From Planctomycetaceae bacterium (GTDB lineage Bacteria > Planctomycetota > Planctomycetia > Planctomycetales > Planctomycetaceae): DNA of 64,000 bases. Position numbers and translations under genes: made by a program. The stretch lies in the NCBI GenBank assembly GCA_020850695.1, contig JADZEF010000021.1:42442-106441 (forward strand), in the 5' to 3' direction. Positions 46,203 to 55,428 of this stretch are shown piece by piece (the first letter of the stretch is position 1; every line of letters begins with the position of its first letter). The notes under the pieces were generated by a model. That model worked only from the letters and a program-made list of their open reading frames with translations. It was not told the origin of the DNA and did no database searches.

Positions 46203-47054
46203 TCACCGGCGGACCGACAGGGACTTCGCGCGTTGCTCGGCCTCGGCCTTCAGAGAACCGTCGGCGCGGCGTGCGGCCATCTCGAAGTAGAGTTTCGCCA
46301 CGCTCGGCTTGCCCGATTGCTCGGCGTCGACCCCTTTATCGAAGTAGCTTTGGGCGGACGCCAGCCTGGCCGCTTCCTCGGCCGACTTCTTCTGCTCGCG
46401 TTCGGCACGGGTCGGCGGGAGATCGTCAATGAGCGCCGCGGGGGCCGCTTCCGCCTGTCTGGCGTCCTGCTTCACCATCCGCAGGCCGGCTTCCTCGCGG
46501 TCGTTCCGGGTGACCGGCCGCAATCCCCCCTGGGCGGCGAGCCGCTCCTTCCACGGCAGTTGCGGCGCGAGCGGAGCCAGTTGCGGGTATTGCGGGACGC
46601 CCGACACGACCGGGGCGTAGGCGACGACGCCGGGTCCGACGATCGGGACGAGGCTGGTGACGAAGGGCCGCTCACGTCCGATGAAGAGGGAACCGGGCTG
46701 GCCGTTCATGGTGGTCAGGAGCGGAGTTTCCGACGTGAAGCTTTGCGAGGCTCCCTGGGCGGCTCCGAAGTTGAAGTTCCCCGAGAATGGTCCTCCGCCA
46801 AACGTGAACCCCGACTGGATTCCCGCATTGGGCATGTATCCGCCGAATTGGGGAGCCGCGTTGTTGCCGCCTCCGCCGAACGACGCGAAGAAATTGGGGC
46901 CTCGCACCGACCAGCCGCTGTTGATCCCTTCGAAGAAGCTGCTGCGCGTGCCCTGGAGCGGCGTGCCGATCGTCGTCATCTGAGCGAGGGCGGGAACGAC
47001 ACTGCCCATCAAGACCAGGGCCAGCGAAGCAGCTGAGAAAAGGAAGCGAGCCAT
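46203..47054 (-). CDS. Secreted Gly/Asn-rich protein with C-terminal helical repeat
   Basis: A 283-residue exported protein (signal MARFLFSAASLALVLMGSVV, cleavage after ALAQ). The first 110 mature residues are rich in Gly, Asn and Phe (FASFGGGGNN, GPFSGNFNFGAA) and resemble a surface or fibre-type low-complexity region. The C-terminal third has a TPR-like helix pair (AQSYFDKGVDAEQSGKPSVAKL). GGAG lies 6 nt before the start. I recognise no named family. It follows the DUF1080 gene by 177 bp on the same strand. Confidence 0.72.
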   Translation of the reverse strand: MARFLFSAASLALVLMGSVVPALAQMTTIGTPLQGTRSSFFEGINSGWSVRGPNFFASFGGGGNNAAPQFGGYMPNAGIQSGFTFGGGPFSGNFNFGAAQGASQSFTSETPLLTTMNGQPGSLFIGRERPFVTSLVPIVGPGVVAYAPVVSGVPQYPQLAPLAPQLPWKERLAAQGGLRPVTRNDREEAGLRMVKQDARQAEAAPAALIDDLPPTRAEREQKKSAEEAARLASAQSYFDKGVDAEQSGKPSVAKLYFEMAARRADGSLKAEAEQRAKSLSVRR

Positions 47055-47231
47055 CGGCGACTCCGACCGGGAGGAAACCGGCATCGGAAGGATGTGAGGC
47101 GACTTGGAAGCGGAAAGAGAGCCGGCGTCCCTGGCCCGAGGCGCACAGTTCCCTCTTGAAATATCGGCGTTCCCCACTGGAAACGCAAGATGTTCGTCGC
47201 AATCCACACTTCCACGTGAGCAACGGACGTC

Positions 47232-48578
47232 TCAATCCCCTTTCGGCAACTCGGCCGCTCCAAACGCTCGGAAGTCGAGGTTCGTGGTCGGGTCGTGACC
47301 CTGGAGGCTGAAGTGGCCCGCTTCCAGGCGCTTCCCTTGCCGCGGGTTTTCATTGGCTTCGCGGTCGTCCGTCCAGACGCAGACCGGATAGCCGTCGACC
47401 CATGTGGCGAACGTCGGTCCGTCGGCCACCAGCGTAAAGGCGAACCATTCGCGATCGTTCGAGACGACGGTGCGGGCGGGGGCGCGACGGAAGATGGCAC
47501 CCGTGCCGAAGTCGGCGGGCTTGGTGCGGTCGTTGTCCTTGTAACCGTTCTGGATCTGGAACTCGTAGCCGTTCGAGGGAGCTTTCTCGGTTCCCGGCAT
47601 CGCCCGGAAAAAGACGCCGCTGTTGAGGCGGTCGCCGTTGGTGCGGGCCGAGCCCTGGAGCACGAAGTCGCCGAAGGTCGTCTCGGTCTCGAGGAACCCT
47701 GCTCCGTTCTCGACGTGGATCGCTCCGTCCTTCACTTCGAATGTGCTCTTCGAACCGTCGACCTTCCGCCAGCCGTCGAGCGACTTTCCGTCGAACAGCG
47801 GCTTCACGCCGAGCGGCTTGAGGAAGACGTTGCGGAACTCGACCTTGCCGCCGTTCATCTGGAGTCCGATGTGCCCGGCATGGAGCGGCTTCTCGCCCGC
47901 GTCGTCGAACTCGAGGGCCGGCTTGCCGTCGAAAGTCACGGTTGTTCGCGCGCCGTCGCAGGTGACATGGAACGAATGCCATTCTCCGTCTTCGCCGGTG
48001 AAGGTCTCGGTCGGCTTGGTCCGGCCGACGAGGCTGGCGGTGCGGAATTCCTTGTGCGTGTCGCACATGTTGAGTTCGTAGCAGTCGACGGCGGGGTTCT
48101 TCGGCTGGAAGGCCGTCCGCAGGAAGATCCCGCTGTTCCCACCCGCCGCGAGGCGGTAGTCGCACTTCAATTCGAAGTTGGCGAACCGCACCGGCGTGCA
48201 GAGAAGTCCTGGCATTCCCGAGTCCGCGGTGATCGCGCCGTCCTTCACGCTCCAGTTGGCGTCGCTGTTGGGCTTCCAGCCGAAGAGAGAGTGGCCGTCG
48301 AACAGGGCGATCCATCCCGCGTCGATCTGGTCACGCGTCAGGAGGGAATTCCGTTCGGCCGTCGGCTCCTTCGCGGCGGTGGGCTCCTCCTGTGCCTTCT
48401 CTTCGGAGGTGGCGGTTGAAGACTCGTCAGCCTTCTCTGCCTGGGATGACTTGCTCTCGGCGGGCGGAACCTTGGAAGACGCCGTCTTCGGCCCGGATTC
48501 ATTCGCACACCCCGAAGCCGCGAGAGCAACGGCGAAACCGGCGACAAGAACTCCGGAAGCGAGCGTTCGGACAAGCAT
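47232..48578 (-). CDS. Lipoprotein with two DUF1080 domains
   Basis: A 448-residue exported lipoprotein: signal peptide MLVRTLASGVLVAGFAVAL with a lipobox-like ASGC. An acidic low-complexity linker (about 30-80) precedes two tandem DUF1080 (PF06439) domains: first LFDGHSLFGW, then LFDGKSLDGW, each with the concanavalin-like jelly-roll pattern; SGIFLRTAFQ and SGVFFRAMPG mark equal positions. This family is linked to 3-keto-disaccharide hydrolases in some bacteria. The duplication suggests binding or cleaving a polysaccharide, but the catalytic residues are not verified. Confidence 0.9.
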   Translation of the reverse strand: MLVRTLASGVLVAGFAVALAASGCANESGPKTASSKVPPAESKSSQAEKADESSTATSEEKAQEEPTAAKEPTAERNSLLTRDQIDAGWIALFDGHSLFGWKPNSDANWSVKDGAITADSGMPGLLCTPVRFANFELKCDYRLAAGGNSGIFLRTAFQPKNPAVDCYELNMCDTHKEFRTASLVGRTKPTETFTGEDGEWHSFHVTCDGARTTVTFDGKPALEFDDAGEKPLHAGHIGLQMNGGKVEFRNVFLKPLGVKPLFDGKSLDGWRKVDGSKSTFEVKDGAIHVENGAGFLETETTFGDFVLQGSARTNGDRLNSGVFFRAMPGTEKAPSNGYEFQIQNGYKDNDRTKPADFGTGAIFRRAPARTVVSNDREWFAFTLVADGPTFATWVDGYPVCVWTDDREANENPRQGKRLEAGHFSLQGHDPTTNLDFRAFGAAELPKGD

Positions 48579-48826
48579 GAAGCCACCTGACTCGTGAGCA
48601 GCGATTCGAGGATCGAAGATCGCCCTCCAGCGTAGGGAGTTGTCCTCCGGTTGAGAAGTTTCTCGTCGCCGGTTCGAACGCCAAGGCGCGAGATGAATTC
48701 TGTCTGGTGGCGCGCTATTCACTCGCGGCGCAGGGCCAGCGCTTTGAAGGACCAATTGACGGTCCGGCTCCGCGATCAGCTGCGGATCACTGCGGTGTGC
48801 GTGAGCATCGGCGCGGATGAGTCGGG

Positions 48827-51800
48827 TCATGGGGCTGGCGACGACTCCGACGGGGGCGTCGAGAACGGATGCCAGCTGATGTCGACGCGCGAGTGGAGGC
48901 GGCTGGCGAGTTCGGCGTATTGCGGGTTGCCGCCGATCAGCGTGACGGCGACGCTCTCGTTCGATGTGGGGCGGCGGACCGTCCAGAGCGTGACGTCGCA
49001 CTTTCCGCCCGGCACGACCGCCGTGTTGGACAGCGTGGATTGCAGGCGGTCGCGGACGGTGTTCGGGTCGACTTCGTCGGGGACGATGAGGACGCGTCCC
49101 GACACCGGCTGGCGGCCGGCGTGCGGTTCGCGGCGGACTTCATCCGAGAGGAGCGAGATCAGGTCGCCGCCGTAAAGCGGGACGTTTCCAGCGACGATCT
49201 TGCGGAAGATGTCGCGGATGGCGGCCAAGACCGTCTCGCGGGCCGCTTCGGCCAGCGGCCGCCACAGCAGGCGTCGGAGTTCGAATTCGGATGAGAGGAA
49301 ACTGCTGAGGCGGACCTCGGCGCTGAAGAGCTTCTGGTCGAGTTGTTTTTCGATCTGGTGGGCGATGCCTTCGCGGCGGAGGACGAGCTGTGTGCCCATC
49401 GTCTCGCGGAATGCGGCGAGAACGGGCGGCGTGCTGGAGGGAAGCTCGTCGTCGCCCGGCGCGGTGGCGAGTTCGCGGATCGGTTCGGGGAGCTGATCGA
49501 GGCCGCGCGAGAGGCGGTCGAGTTGCTCGATGAACGTCGAGATTTCGGCCACGACGATGCGGCCCATCTTGGCGGCCGCGCGCCGCAGCATTTCCTGGAC
49601 GCGGGCCTGCGCGTAGGGTTTGAGCATTTCGCGCAGGCGGTCGTTCGGATCCTTCTTGCGGAAGCTGAAGCTGAACCGGGGCTGATTCGCCTTCTGGTTG
49701 TCGGCGCTGCGGACTTCGAGGGCGATGGCGAGGGCCTTCTCCTTGTGTTCGGCGGCCTGCGCGACGATTCCCTCGGAGAGGGCCTGCATCTGCCGCTGCA
49801 CGGCGACGGCGCTCTGGCGGGCCCCTTCGATGCGGGTTTCGCGAGCGTCCACGAGACCGCGGAGCCACGACATGAGCGGTTCGATGCTGCTGCGGGCGTG
49901 GGCGGTGAGGCGGCCTTCGATCTGGACGTAGAGGGCGTCGCAGGAGAACTGGTCCGAGGTGGATTGCGACTCGGACTGCAGGTAGCGATCGAGGAGGTCG
50001 AAGATGAGGTCGGTGCGTGCGGCCGTCGATTCTTCGTCGGCGGTGGCGTGGAGGGTTTCATCGACGACGCGAGTCAGCACGCGGTCGGTGTCGGCGCCGA
50101 TTTCGCGATTGAGGGCGTCGACGGCGTCCTTGAGCAGGCGATCGGCGTCGAACTTCAATTCGATCAGCTTCTGGCGGGCCGCTTCCTCGATCTGCCGCAG
50201 TTTGGGGGCCGCGTTCATCGTGAAGGAGTTCATGATGGCGGTCCGCTCGGTGCCGCCGGAGGCGAGGTTCTTTTCGGCATGGCCTTCGCCCCACAGCCGC
50301 AGGACGTCGGCGCAGGCGACGCGGGCGGCGTGGACGAGGATCGGGCTGGTGCCGGTGCTGAGCGAGAGGACCTCGTGCGGGAGGATGCTGGCCGAACCTT
50401 CGGCGTCCCCTTCAGGAGCGCACTGGGCGTCCAGGATGCGTCCCGCGGCGCTGAAGGTGGTCGAGTAGACGAACTCGCTGATCTGGTCGGTGGCCAATTC
50501 CCATTCGAGCTGGCCGAGGCCTTCGCCAAGGTTGAGGAAGTGGGCCTGCGAGAAGACGGCGTTGTCGCCGTGGAACGGCGGTGCGGAGAGGTGCGGCTCG
50601 CCGGGGTAGTGGCCGCCGGGGCGGCTGAAGTGATCGAGCTCGCGGAGCGTGGCGTAGGCGTTGGCGCGGGCCTTGTCGCGCTCGGCGTTGATCCGCGGCG
50701 TGGCGTGCAGCAGGACGCCGTGGACCTGGTCGTCCGAGAGGCCGCGGCGTTTCAGTTCGCCGCGGATGGCGTAGGTGAGGTCGATCATGGCTCCGCCGGA
50801 CGTGCCGCCGGAGATGGAGCCGACGAGGATGACGCGCGGGGGGACAGTCGCCGATTTCGCGGCCTTGGCCTGGGCGCAGCGCTGGGCGGTGCGGCCGACG
50901 GACGCATGGATTTCTTCGCGGACGCGGCGGGCGTGGGTGAGGAGCGCAAGGCGGCCGAGCGGACGGTAGCCGCCGGTCGTGAGGTCGCGGGGAATGTTGT
51001 AGAACCAACGGCGGCCGAGCCACCGCAGGAACTCGCCCGACTGGCTGCCGTACGATTCGGCCGGCTTCAGCGGGATCGGAATGGGGCGGACGCGGGCGAG
51101 TTCATCGTCCGTGAAGTGTGCGCCGAGGGACTTGGTGTTCGAGTCGAAGGCGAGGATCTCGACCGGCGGCCACTGCTCGACGCCGCCGAAGCGATCGTTG
51201 AGGCGGCGGACGAGGTTCGCGAGGATCTGCACGCCGGCGCCGCCGATACCGACGAGGATCGTCGGCGGGCAGGCCCAGCCGGCGGGGTCGGTCGTTCCGA
51301 AGGTGGCTTCGGACGCAGCCGACGACGGAGTAGCCGCGATGGTAGTGCGGAGTGTGGGCGTGAACTGTGCAGGACTCGCCGGCGATCGTGTGGCGTTTGC
51401 GCCGGGGACCGGCAGCGGAATCGTGCCGGTGCCCGGGCGGGTGGTTTCGGCCGAAGAACCGTCGACGGCGATCGAGCGGCTGGCGTTCGATTCGAGTTCG
51501 CGGGTCGCTTCGCGCAGGGCGCGGACCATCGCCATGCAGCTTTCATAGCGCTGGGCAGGGTCTTTCGACAGGGCGCGGGCGATGACGGTCCGCTGCCGCT
51601 TCGGCAGAGCGGCGAGATCGGGGACGCCTCGCAGGTGGAGCGACGCGAGCTGCGCCACGTTGCTCGCGTTGAACGGCAGCATGCCGGTCAGCATCTGCAC
51701 GTAGACGATGGCGAGGCCGTACTGGTCGCTGTGACGGCTCGGCTTGCCTTCGAAGAGTTCGGGCGGGGCGTAGGTCGGCGTCAGGCCGCCGATCATGGAA

Positions 51801-52315
51801 GCGGAGCGCTCGTAGAGATTCTTGACGAGGCCGAAGTCGCCGACCTTCGCACGGTTCCCCAGGATGAGGATGTTTTCGGGTTTGACGTCGAGGTGCTGGA
51901 GCGAATAGCGGTCGTAGAGGTAGTCGAGAGCGTCTGCCGTATCGTTGAGGTAGCCGAGGAGTTCCTCGAGCGGGATGCCGTCCTTGCCCTCCTCTTTGCA
52001 CTGGTTGAAGCGCTGCTTGAGGCTCTGGTCGGCCAGCTCGGTGACGATGACGAGGTTGCCGTGCGTGACCTCGATCCGCTCGATCGAGAGGAGCAGCGGG
52101 TGACGGACGTCCTTGATGCGCGCGAGGGCCCGCATTTCGGTCGCGGCGTGCGTAGCGTCGGCGTCGCCGTAGACGATCTTGACGGCCTTCTCGATTCCGC
52201 CGGGCGCGATGGCCCGCCAGACCTCGCCGTATCCGCCGCGGCCGAGGAGGTCGACGGTGCGGTATCCGGGAATGGGTTCGGCGCGGTCGAAGGCGCTGGT
52301 GGGATTGGCGGCCAT
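48827..52315 (-). CDS. Ser/Thr protein kinase fused to tubulin-like domain
   Basis: A 1162-residue protein with two recognisable parts. Residues 1-275 are a kinase: GRGGYG (25-30), Lys 46, HLDVKPEN (141-148, His-Leu-Asp in place of HRD), DFG (160-162) and APPE (183-186) are all present, so it should be active. A Ser/Thr/Ala/Pro linker (275-345) leads to a tubulin_2-like domain (PF13809 type): GIGGAGV (356-362) and the T4-loop ISGGTSGGAMIDL (501-513) match the GTP-binding signature. The remaining 600 residues are helical with Ala/Glu/Arg-rich coiled-coil parts. It is 266 bp downstream of the AAA ATPase gene on the same strand. The call is firm for both domains; the role is inferred. Confidence 0.9.
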   Translation of the reverse strand: MAANPTSAFDRAEPIPGYRTVDLLGRGGYGEVWRAIAPGGIEKAVKIVYGDADATHAATEMRALARIKDVRHPLLLSIERIEVTHGNLVIVTELADQSLKQRFNQCKEEGKDGIPLEELLGYLNDTADALDYLYDRYSLQHLDVKPENILILGNRAKVGDFGLVKNLYERSASMIGGLTPTYAPPELFEGKPSRHSDQYGLAIVYVQMLTGMLPFNASNVAQLASLHLRGVPDLAALPKRQRTVIARALSKDPAQRYESCMAMVRALREATRELESNASRSIAVDGSSAETTRPGTGTIPLPVPGANATRSPASPAQFTPTLRTTIAATPSSAASEATFGTTDPAGWACPPTILVGIGGAGVQILANLVRRLNDRFGGVEQWPPVEILAFDSNTKSLGAHFTDDELARVRPIPIPLKPAESYGSQSGEFLRWLGRRWFYNIPRDLTTGGYRPLGRLALLTHARRVREEIHASVGRTAQRCAQAKAAKSATVPPRVILVGSISGGTSGGAMIDLTYAIRGELKRRGLSDDQVHGVLLHATPRINAERDKARANAYATLRELDHFSRPGGHYPGEPHLSAPPFHGDNAVFSQAHFLNLGEGLGQLEWELATDQISEFVYSTTFSAAGRILDAQCAPEGDAEGSASILPHEVLSLSTGTSPILVHAARVACADVLRLWGEGHAEKNLASGGTERTAIMNSFTMNAAPKLRQIEEAARQKLIELKFDADRLLKDAVDALNREIGADTDRVLTRVVDETLHATADEESTAARTDLIFDLLDRYLQSESQSTSDQFSCDALYVQIEGRLTAHARSSIEPLMSWLRGLVDARETRIEGARQSAVAVQRQMQALSEGIVAQAAEHKEKALAIALEVRSADNQKANQPRFSFSFRKKDPNDRLREMLKPYAQARVQEMLRRAAAKMGRIVVAEISTFIEQLDRLSRGLDQLPEPIRELATAPGDDELPSSTPPVLAAFRETMGTQLVLRREGIAHQIEKQLDQKLFSAEVRLSSFLSSEFELRRLLWRPLAEAARETVLAAIRDIFRKIVAGNVPLYGGDLISLLSDEVRREPHAGRQPVSGRVLIVPDEVDPNTVRDRLQSTLSNTAVVPGGKCDVTLWTVRRPTSNESVAVTLIGGNPQYAELASRLHSRVDISWHPFSTPPSESSPAP

Positions 52316-52477
52316 GGGGGAAGCCTTTGAAACTCGGGCGGCGATCCTTCGCGGTTTGAACTGGACGCCACCGGAGCGGTCCCGGTGGTGAAGGGATGGG
52401 TCGTTGCGTCGACTTTTTTGAATCTAATTTTCAAGCGAAGCGATAAGAGGGGTTGATCATGAATACGGAAAGGCCGA

Positions 52478-52575
52478 GTTGCGGCCCTTCAGGCCTTGCG
52501 GTTTTTCTTTATCGCTAACCTAGGCCGGCGCTTCGCTTGGCCTAGGCTGATGAGTTTCGGGCCTTCAGCCCGAAG
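52478..52575. terminator. Cluster of hairpins after the AAA ATPase gene
   Basis: Three structures lie between the AAA gene and the kinase-tubulin gene. TTCGGGC..GCCCGAA (52557-52575, loop CTTCA) is 7 bp. CCTAGGCC..GGCCTAGG (52520-52547) is 8 bp. GGCC..GGCC near 52488 is weaker. They probably limit read-through into the kinase gene or attenuate it. Confidence 0.55.
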
Positions 52576-52581
52576 AATGGA

Positions 52582-53928
52582 CTATTGATGCTCGGTCTTG
52601 AGGACCATCGCGAAGTAGCTGTGGACGACGATGTCGAAATATTCGGGGAGCATCTCCATCGGCTGGCCGTTGTAGCGGCAGTAGTTGCGGACCTGGATCA
52701 GCAGGTCGCGCGGATGGCAGCGGCGCTTCGCCCGGTTGCAGGGGCGATAGTGCGTGTCGAGGAGATAGTTGACGACGTCCTTGCGGTACTCGCAGGCGAG
52801 TTTTTCGCAGTACATCCGGAAGAGATGGTGGAACTCTTCGTCGGTCGGATCGGTCGCGCGGATCTTGTACGGAATGCGGCGAAGGAACGCTTCGTCGACG
52901 AGGTCCTCGGGTTCGAGGTTCGTCGAGAAGATCACGATCTGTTCGAAGGGGACCTGGATCTTCTTGCCGGACGGCAGCGTCAGGAAGTCGTGCCGGGCGT
53001 CGAGCGGGACGATCCAGCGGTTGAGCAGGTCTTTCGGTGCGATCCGTTGACGGCCGAAGTCGTCAATGAGGAGGCACCCGCAATTGCTCTTCATCTGGAG
53101 GGGAGCCTCGCAGACGTTCGAGTCGCGGTGGTGGCGGAGTTCGAGGTTTTCGAGCGTCAGTTCGCCGCCGACGACGACCGTGGGACGCTGGATGCGGACC
53201 CAGCGGCGGTCGAAGCTGGTGGTGCGGAGCGGGCCGTCGTCGCCGTCTTCGGCGACGCGGTGGAACTGGGCGTCGAACAACTTGATGATCTGACCCGACT
53301 CGATGACCGCGTAGGGGATCCAGATCTTCTGGCCGAAGCAGGCGGTGATGTGGCGGGCGAGGGTCGACTTGCCGTTGCCGGGCGCTCCGTAGAGGAACAT
53401 TCCCCCGCTGCTGTTGATGGCGGGGCCGAGGGCCTGGAAGAGCTTCGGGTCGACCGAGATGGCCTGGCAGGCGCGCTGCAGGCGGTCGCGGTCGGGGGCC
53501 TCGTGAGAGATCGACTGGGCTTCGACCGAGAGGACGTATTCGGACAGCCGCACCGGGGCGGGGCCGACGTACGGGGAGTCGCGCATCAGTTCCTGCGCGT
53601 GGACGATTCCCTTTTCGGTGAGGACGTAGATGAAGTCGTTGAGCCGCGTCGGGCTGACGTGGGCGACGAGCTTCCGCGAGCGAAGCTGGTCGAGGATGCG
53701 GCCGACGACGCTGAACGGGAGGCAGATCTCGTTGGCCAGCGAGCGGCCGGTCGAGTTGCCGAACATCGCGAGCTGCTTACAGATGAGCGACTCGACGAGA
53801 GTTTCGCTGAGGCCGGTCTCCTCGAGCGTCGACGGCTCGGTGGGATGAAAGGCGTCATCCTCGAGCAGCGTGCGGAGCAGGCTCGGGTCGATCGTGGTGG
53901 TTTCATACGTCTGGTCGGCCATCATCAT
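52582..53928 (-). CDS. AAA ATPase with N-terminal winged helix
   Basis: A 448-residue ATPase. A small N-terminal winged-helix-like region (about 45-110: AMFGNSTGRSLANEICLP, LDQLRSRKLV) precedes the AAA core: Walker A GAPGNGKST (181-189), Walker B LLIDD (286-290), sensor-like FSTNLEPEDLVDEAFLRRI, and a C-terminal lid that is helical. DDFGRQRIAP and the spaced cysteines (CYRP-type) differ from classical families, so the cargo is unknown. Its first ATG overlaps the TGA of the FHA-EAL gene (ATGA), showing translational coupling. Probably acts with its neighbours in a signalling complex. Confidence 0.82.
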   Translation of the reverse strand: MMMADQTYETTTIDPSLLRTLLEDDAFHPTEPSTLEETGLSETLVESLICKQLAMFGNSTGRSLANEICLPFSVVGRILDQLRSRKLVAHVSPTRLNDFIYVLTEKGIVHAQELMRDSPYVGPAPVRLSEYVLSVEAQSISHEAPDRDRLQRACQAISVDPKLFQALGPAINSSGGMFLYGAPGNGKSTLARHITACFGQKIWIPYAVIESGQIIKLFDAQFHRVAEDGDDGPLRTTSFDRRWVRIQRPTVVVGGELTLENLELRHHRDSNVCEAPLQMKSNCGCLLIDDFGRQRIAPKDLLNRWIVPLDARHDFLTLPSGKKIQVPFEQIVIFSTNLEPEDLVDEAFLRRIPYKIRATDPTDEEFHHLFRMYCEKLACEYRKDVVNYLLDTHYRPCNRAKRRCHPRDLLIQVRNYCRYNGQPMEMLPEYFDIVVHSYFAMVLKTEHQ

Positions 53929-55088
53929 GAGCGGGGCTCCTCGCTTTGGGCATCGGGGGTGCGAAGAATGACGGAGCTCGCCTTCTTGTAGTGCGAGACC
54001 GGCATCGGCCGTCCGTGGAAATAGCCCTGGGCGAGGACGAAGCCCGCCTCGAGGCATGCGTCGCGCTCCTCGGCGGTTTCGATTCCTTCGGCCAGCGACA
54101 GGATGTTGAACTCTTTGATCATCTGGACGAACCCGCTCACGATCCGCCGCCGCGAGGGATCGGCCATGTGGAGCTGGCGGATCATGCTGCGGTCGAACTT
54201 GAGGTAGTGCGGGCGGACTTCCGCCAGTTCGGCGAGGCGGGCCTGGCCGGCGCCGAAGTCGTCGAAGGCGAGCTTCATGTCGAGGTCGTCGAGGCCGCGG
54301 CGGAGCTCGATCATCTGGTTGACGTTGGAGACCGCGCCTTCGTGGATTTCGATGGTGATGGGCTGGCGTGCGGCGATCTTCCGCAGCTCCTCGCACGAGC
54401 GCAGCAATGCGGGTGTGTCGAGTTCGCTGGGGTGGGTGTTGAGGAAGAGGTGCGGGAGGTCGGGGAAGTTGACGCTTTCGGCGACGGCGACGCGGCGGAG
54501 GACCTGGCTGAGTTCAGTCGTTTGACGGAGCTGCGTGGCGGCGTTGAACATGAACGCGGGGGTTTCGAGGCCGACGAGGCGGCTGCGGGCGAGTGCTTCG
54601 AAGGCGAGGAGCTGGCCCGTTTCGAGATCGATGATGGGCTGGTAGTAGGGGACGATTCCTTTGCCGCTGAGGATCTGCTCGAACTGGACGATGGCGAGGG
54701 CCTGGTCGCAGGCGTCCTTGGTGCGTGTGGCGGACGGGGTTTCCTCGGCGTAGCGATAGACGCGGAAGGGGGCGTCGGCGAACTGGATGAGGTCGTTTTC
54801 GGAGAGGACCTTTTCGCCGTTGATCCGCTGGCCGTTGACGAAGGTGCCGTTGGTGCTTTTGAGGTCGCGGAGGACGAGTCGGCGGTCGCGCTCGAAGAGT
54901 TCTGCGTGGACGCTGGAGACGGTTTGCCGCGGGAGGGTGAGCGAGAGGCCGGGGCGTCGGCCGATGCGGAAGGGGAACGGGGCGATCACGATTGTGCGCG
55001 ATTCTCCGTCGTCCGAGAGGTGTCCGTTGAGGACCCAGTCGAGCTGAGCAGGGAGGGGATCGCGGACAGGCGCTTTCGTGTCCAGCAT
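53925..55088 (-). CDS. FHA-EAL cyclic-di-GMP phosphodiesterase
   Basis: A 387-residue protein: an FHA domain (about 30-115; RIGRRPG, SSVHAELF, STNGTFVNG carrying the phosphothreonine contacts) fused to an EAL domain (about 140-370). EAL (164-166), NTHP (217-220), EIHE, DDFG (276-279), KFD (297-299) and EGIE (334-337) are all present, so it should hydrolyse c-di-GMP. FHA-EAL fusions suggest that phosphorylation by a Ser/Thr kinase, such as that at 48827, controls c-di-GMP. Its stop overlaps the AAA gene start. First gene of the cluster. Confidence 0.88.
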   Translation of the reverse strand: MLDTKAPVRDPLPAQLDWVLNGHLSDDGESRTIVIAPFPFRIGRRPGLSLTLPRQTVSSVHAELFERDRRLVLRDLKSTNGTFVNGQRINGEKVLSENDLIQFADAPFRVYRYAEETPSATRTKDACDQALAIVQFEQILSGKGIVPYYQPIIDLETGQLLAFEALARSRLVGLETPAFMFNAATQLRQTTELSQVLRRVAVAESVNFPDLPHLFLNTHPSELDTPALLRSCEELRKIAARQPITIEIHEGAVSNVNQMIELRRGLDDLDMKLAFDDFGAGQARLAELAEVRPHYLKFDRSMIRQLHMADPSRRRIVSGFVQMIKEFNILSLAEGIETAEERDACLEAGFVLAQGYFHGRPMPVSHYKKASSVILRTPDAQSEEPRS

Positions 55089-55365
55089 GACGGGATCCGC
55101 GCAGACAGGAAGACACAACGTGGCGACGGAACGGTCGCCGCTGAAATGTCTGCCGAAATCACCGGGCCGTCAAATTCGATTCGGGGATGGCCGGAAGTCG
55201 GGGGGGTGGAGGCTGCGGGTTCTGCCGGGCGTGAGGGGAACGGTCGTGAAGGGGGTGGGGTTGGAGGGATTGTGCGGCGGCGGCGGCGAGGGGCGTGGCG
55301 AGTCGCGGGTGTGAACGAGCCACGGGGGTCTTTTCTGCGAGCGCGAGCCATTTCAAAGAACGAAA
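55089..55365. other. Intergenic region upstream of the FHA-EAL cluster
   Basis: About 280 bp without gene features, very rich in G (GGGGGTGG-type stretches). It separates the FHA-EAL gene from the terminator of the beta-helix gene and should contain the cluster's promoter. No box pair is convincing. Confidence 0.45.
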
Positions 55366-55394
55366 CCGCCGCCTCGGAAGTTCCGAGGCGGCGG
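55366..55394 (-). terminator. Strong terminator of the beta-helix gene
   Basis: CCGCCGCCTCGG (55366-55377) pairs perfectly with CCGAGGCGGCGG (55383-55394) around loop AAGTT. On the minus strand it is followed by TTTCGTTCTTT. It lies 35 bp past the stop codon of the 1475-residue gene. Confidence 0.85.
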
Positions 55395-55428
55395 CGTGTC
55401 GAGTCGATTCCGTCAACCGGTCAGCCGA

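Noticed and set aside
49343..52330. 995-codon plus-strand frame
   Set aside because: It lies opposite the kinase-tubulin gene and has repetitive Val/Glu/Gly/Arg composition with no family features.
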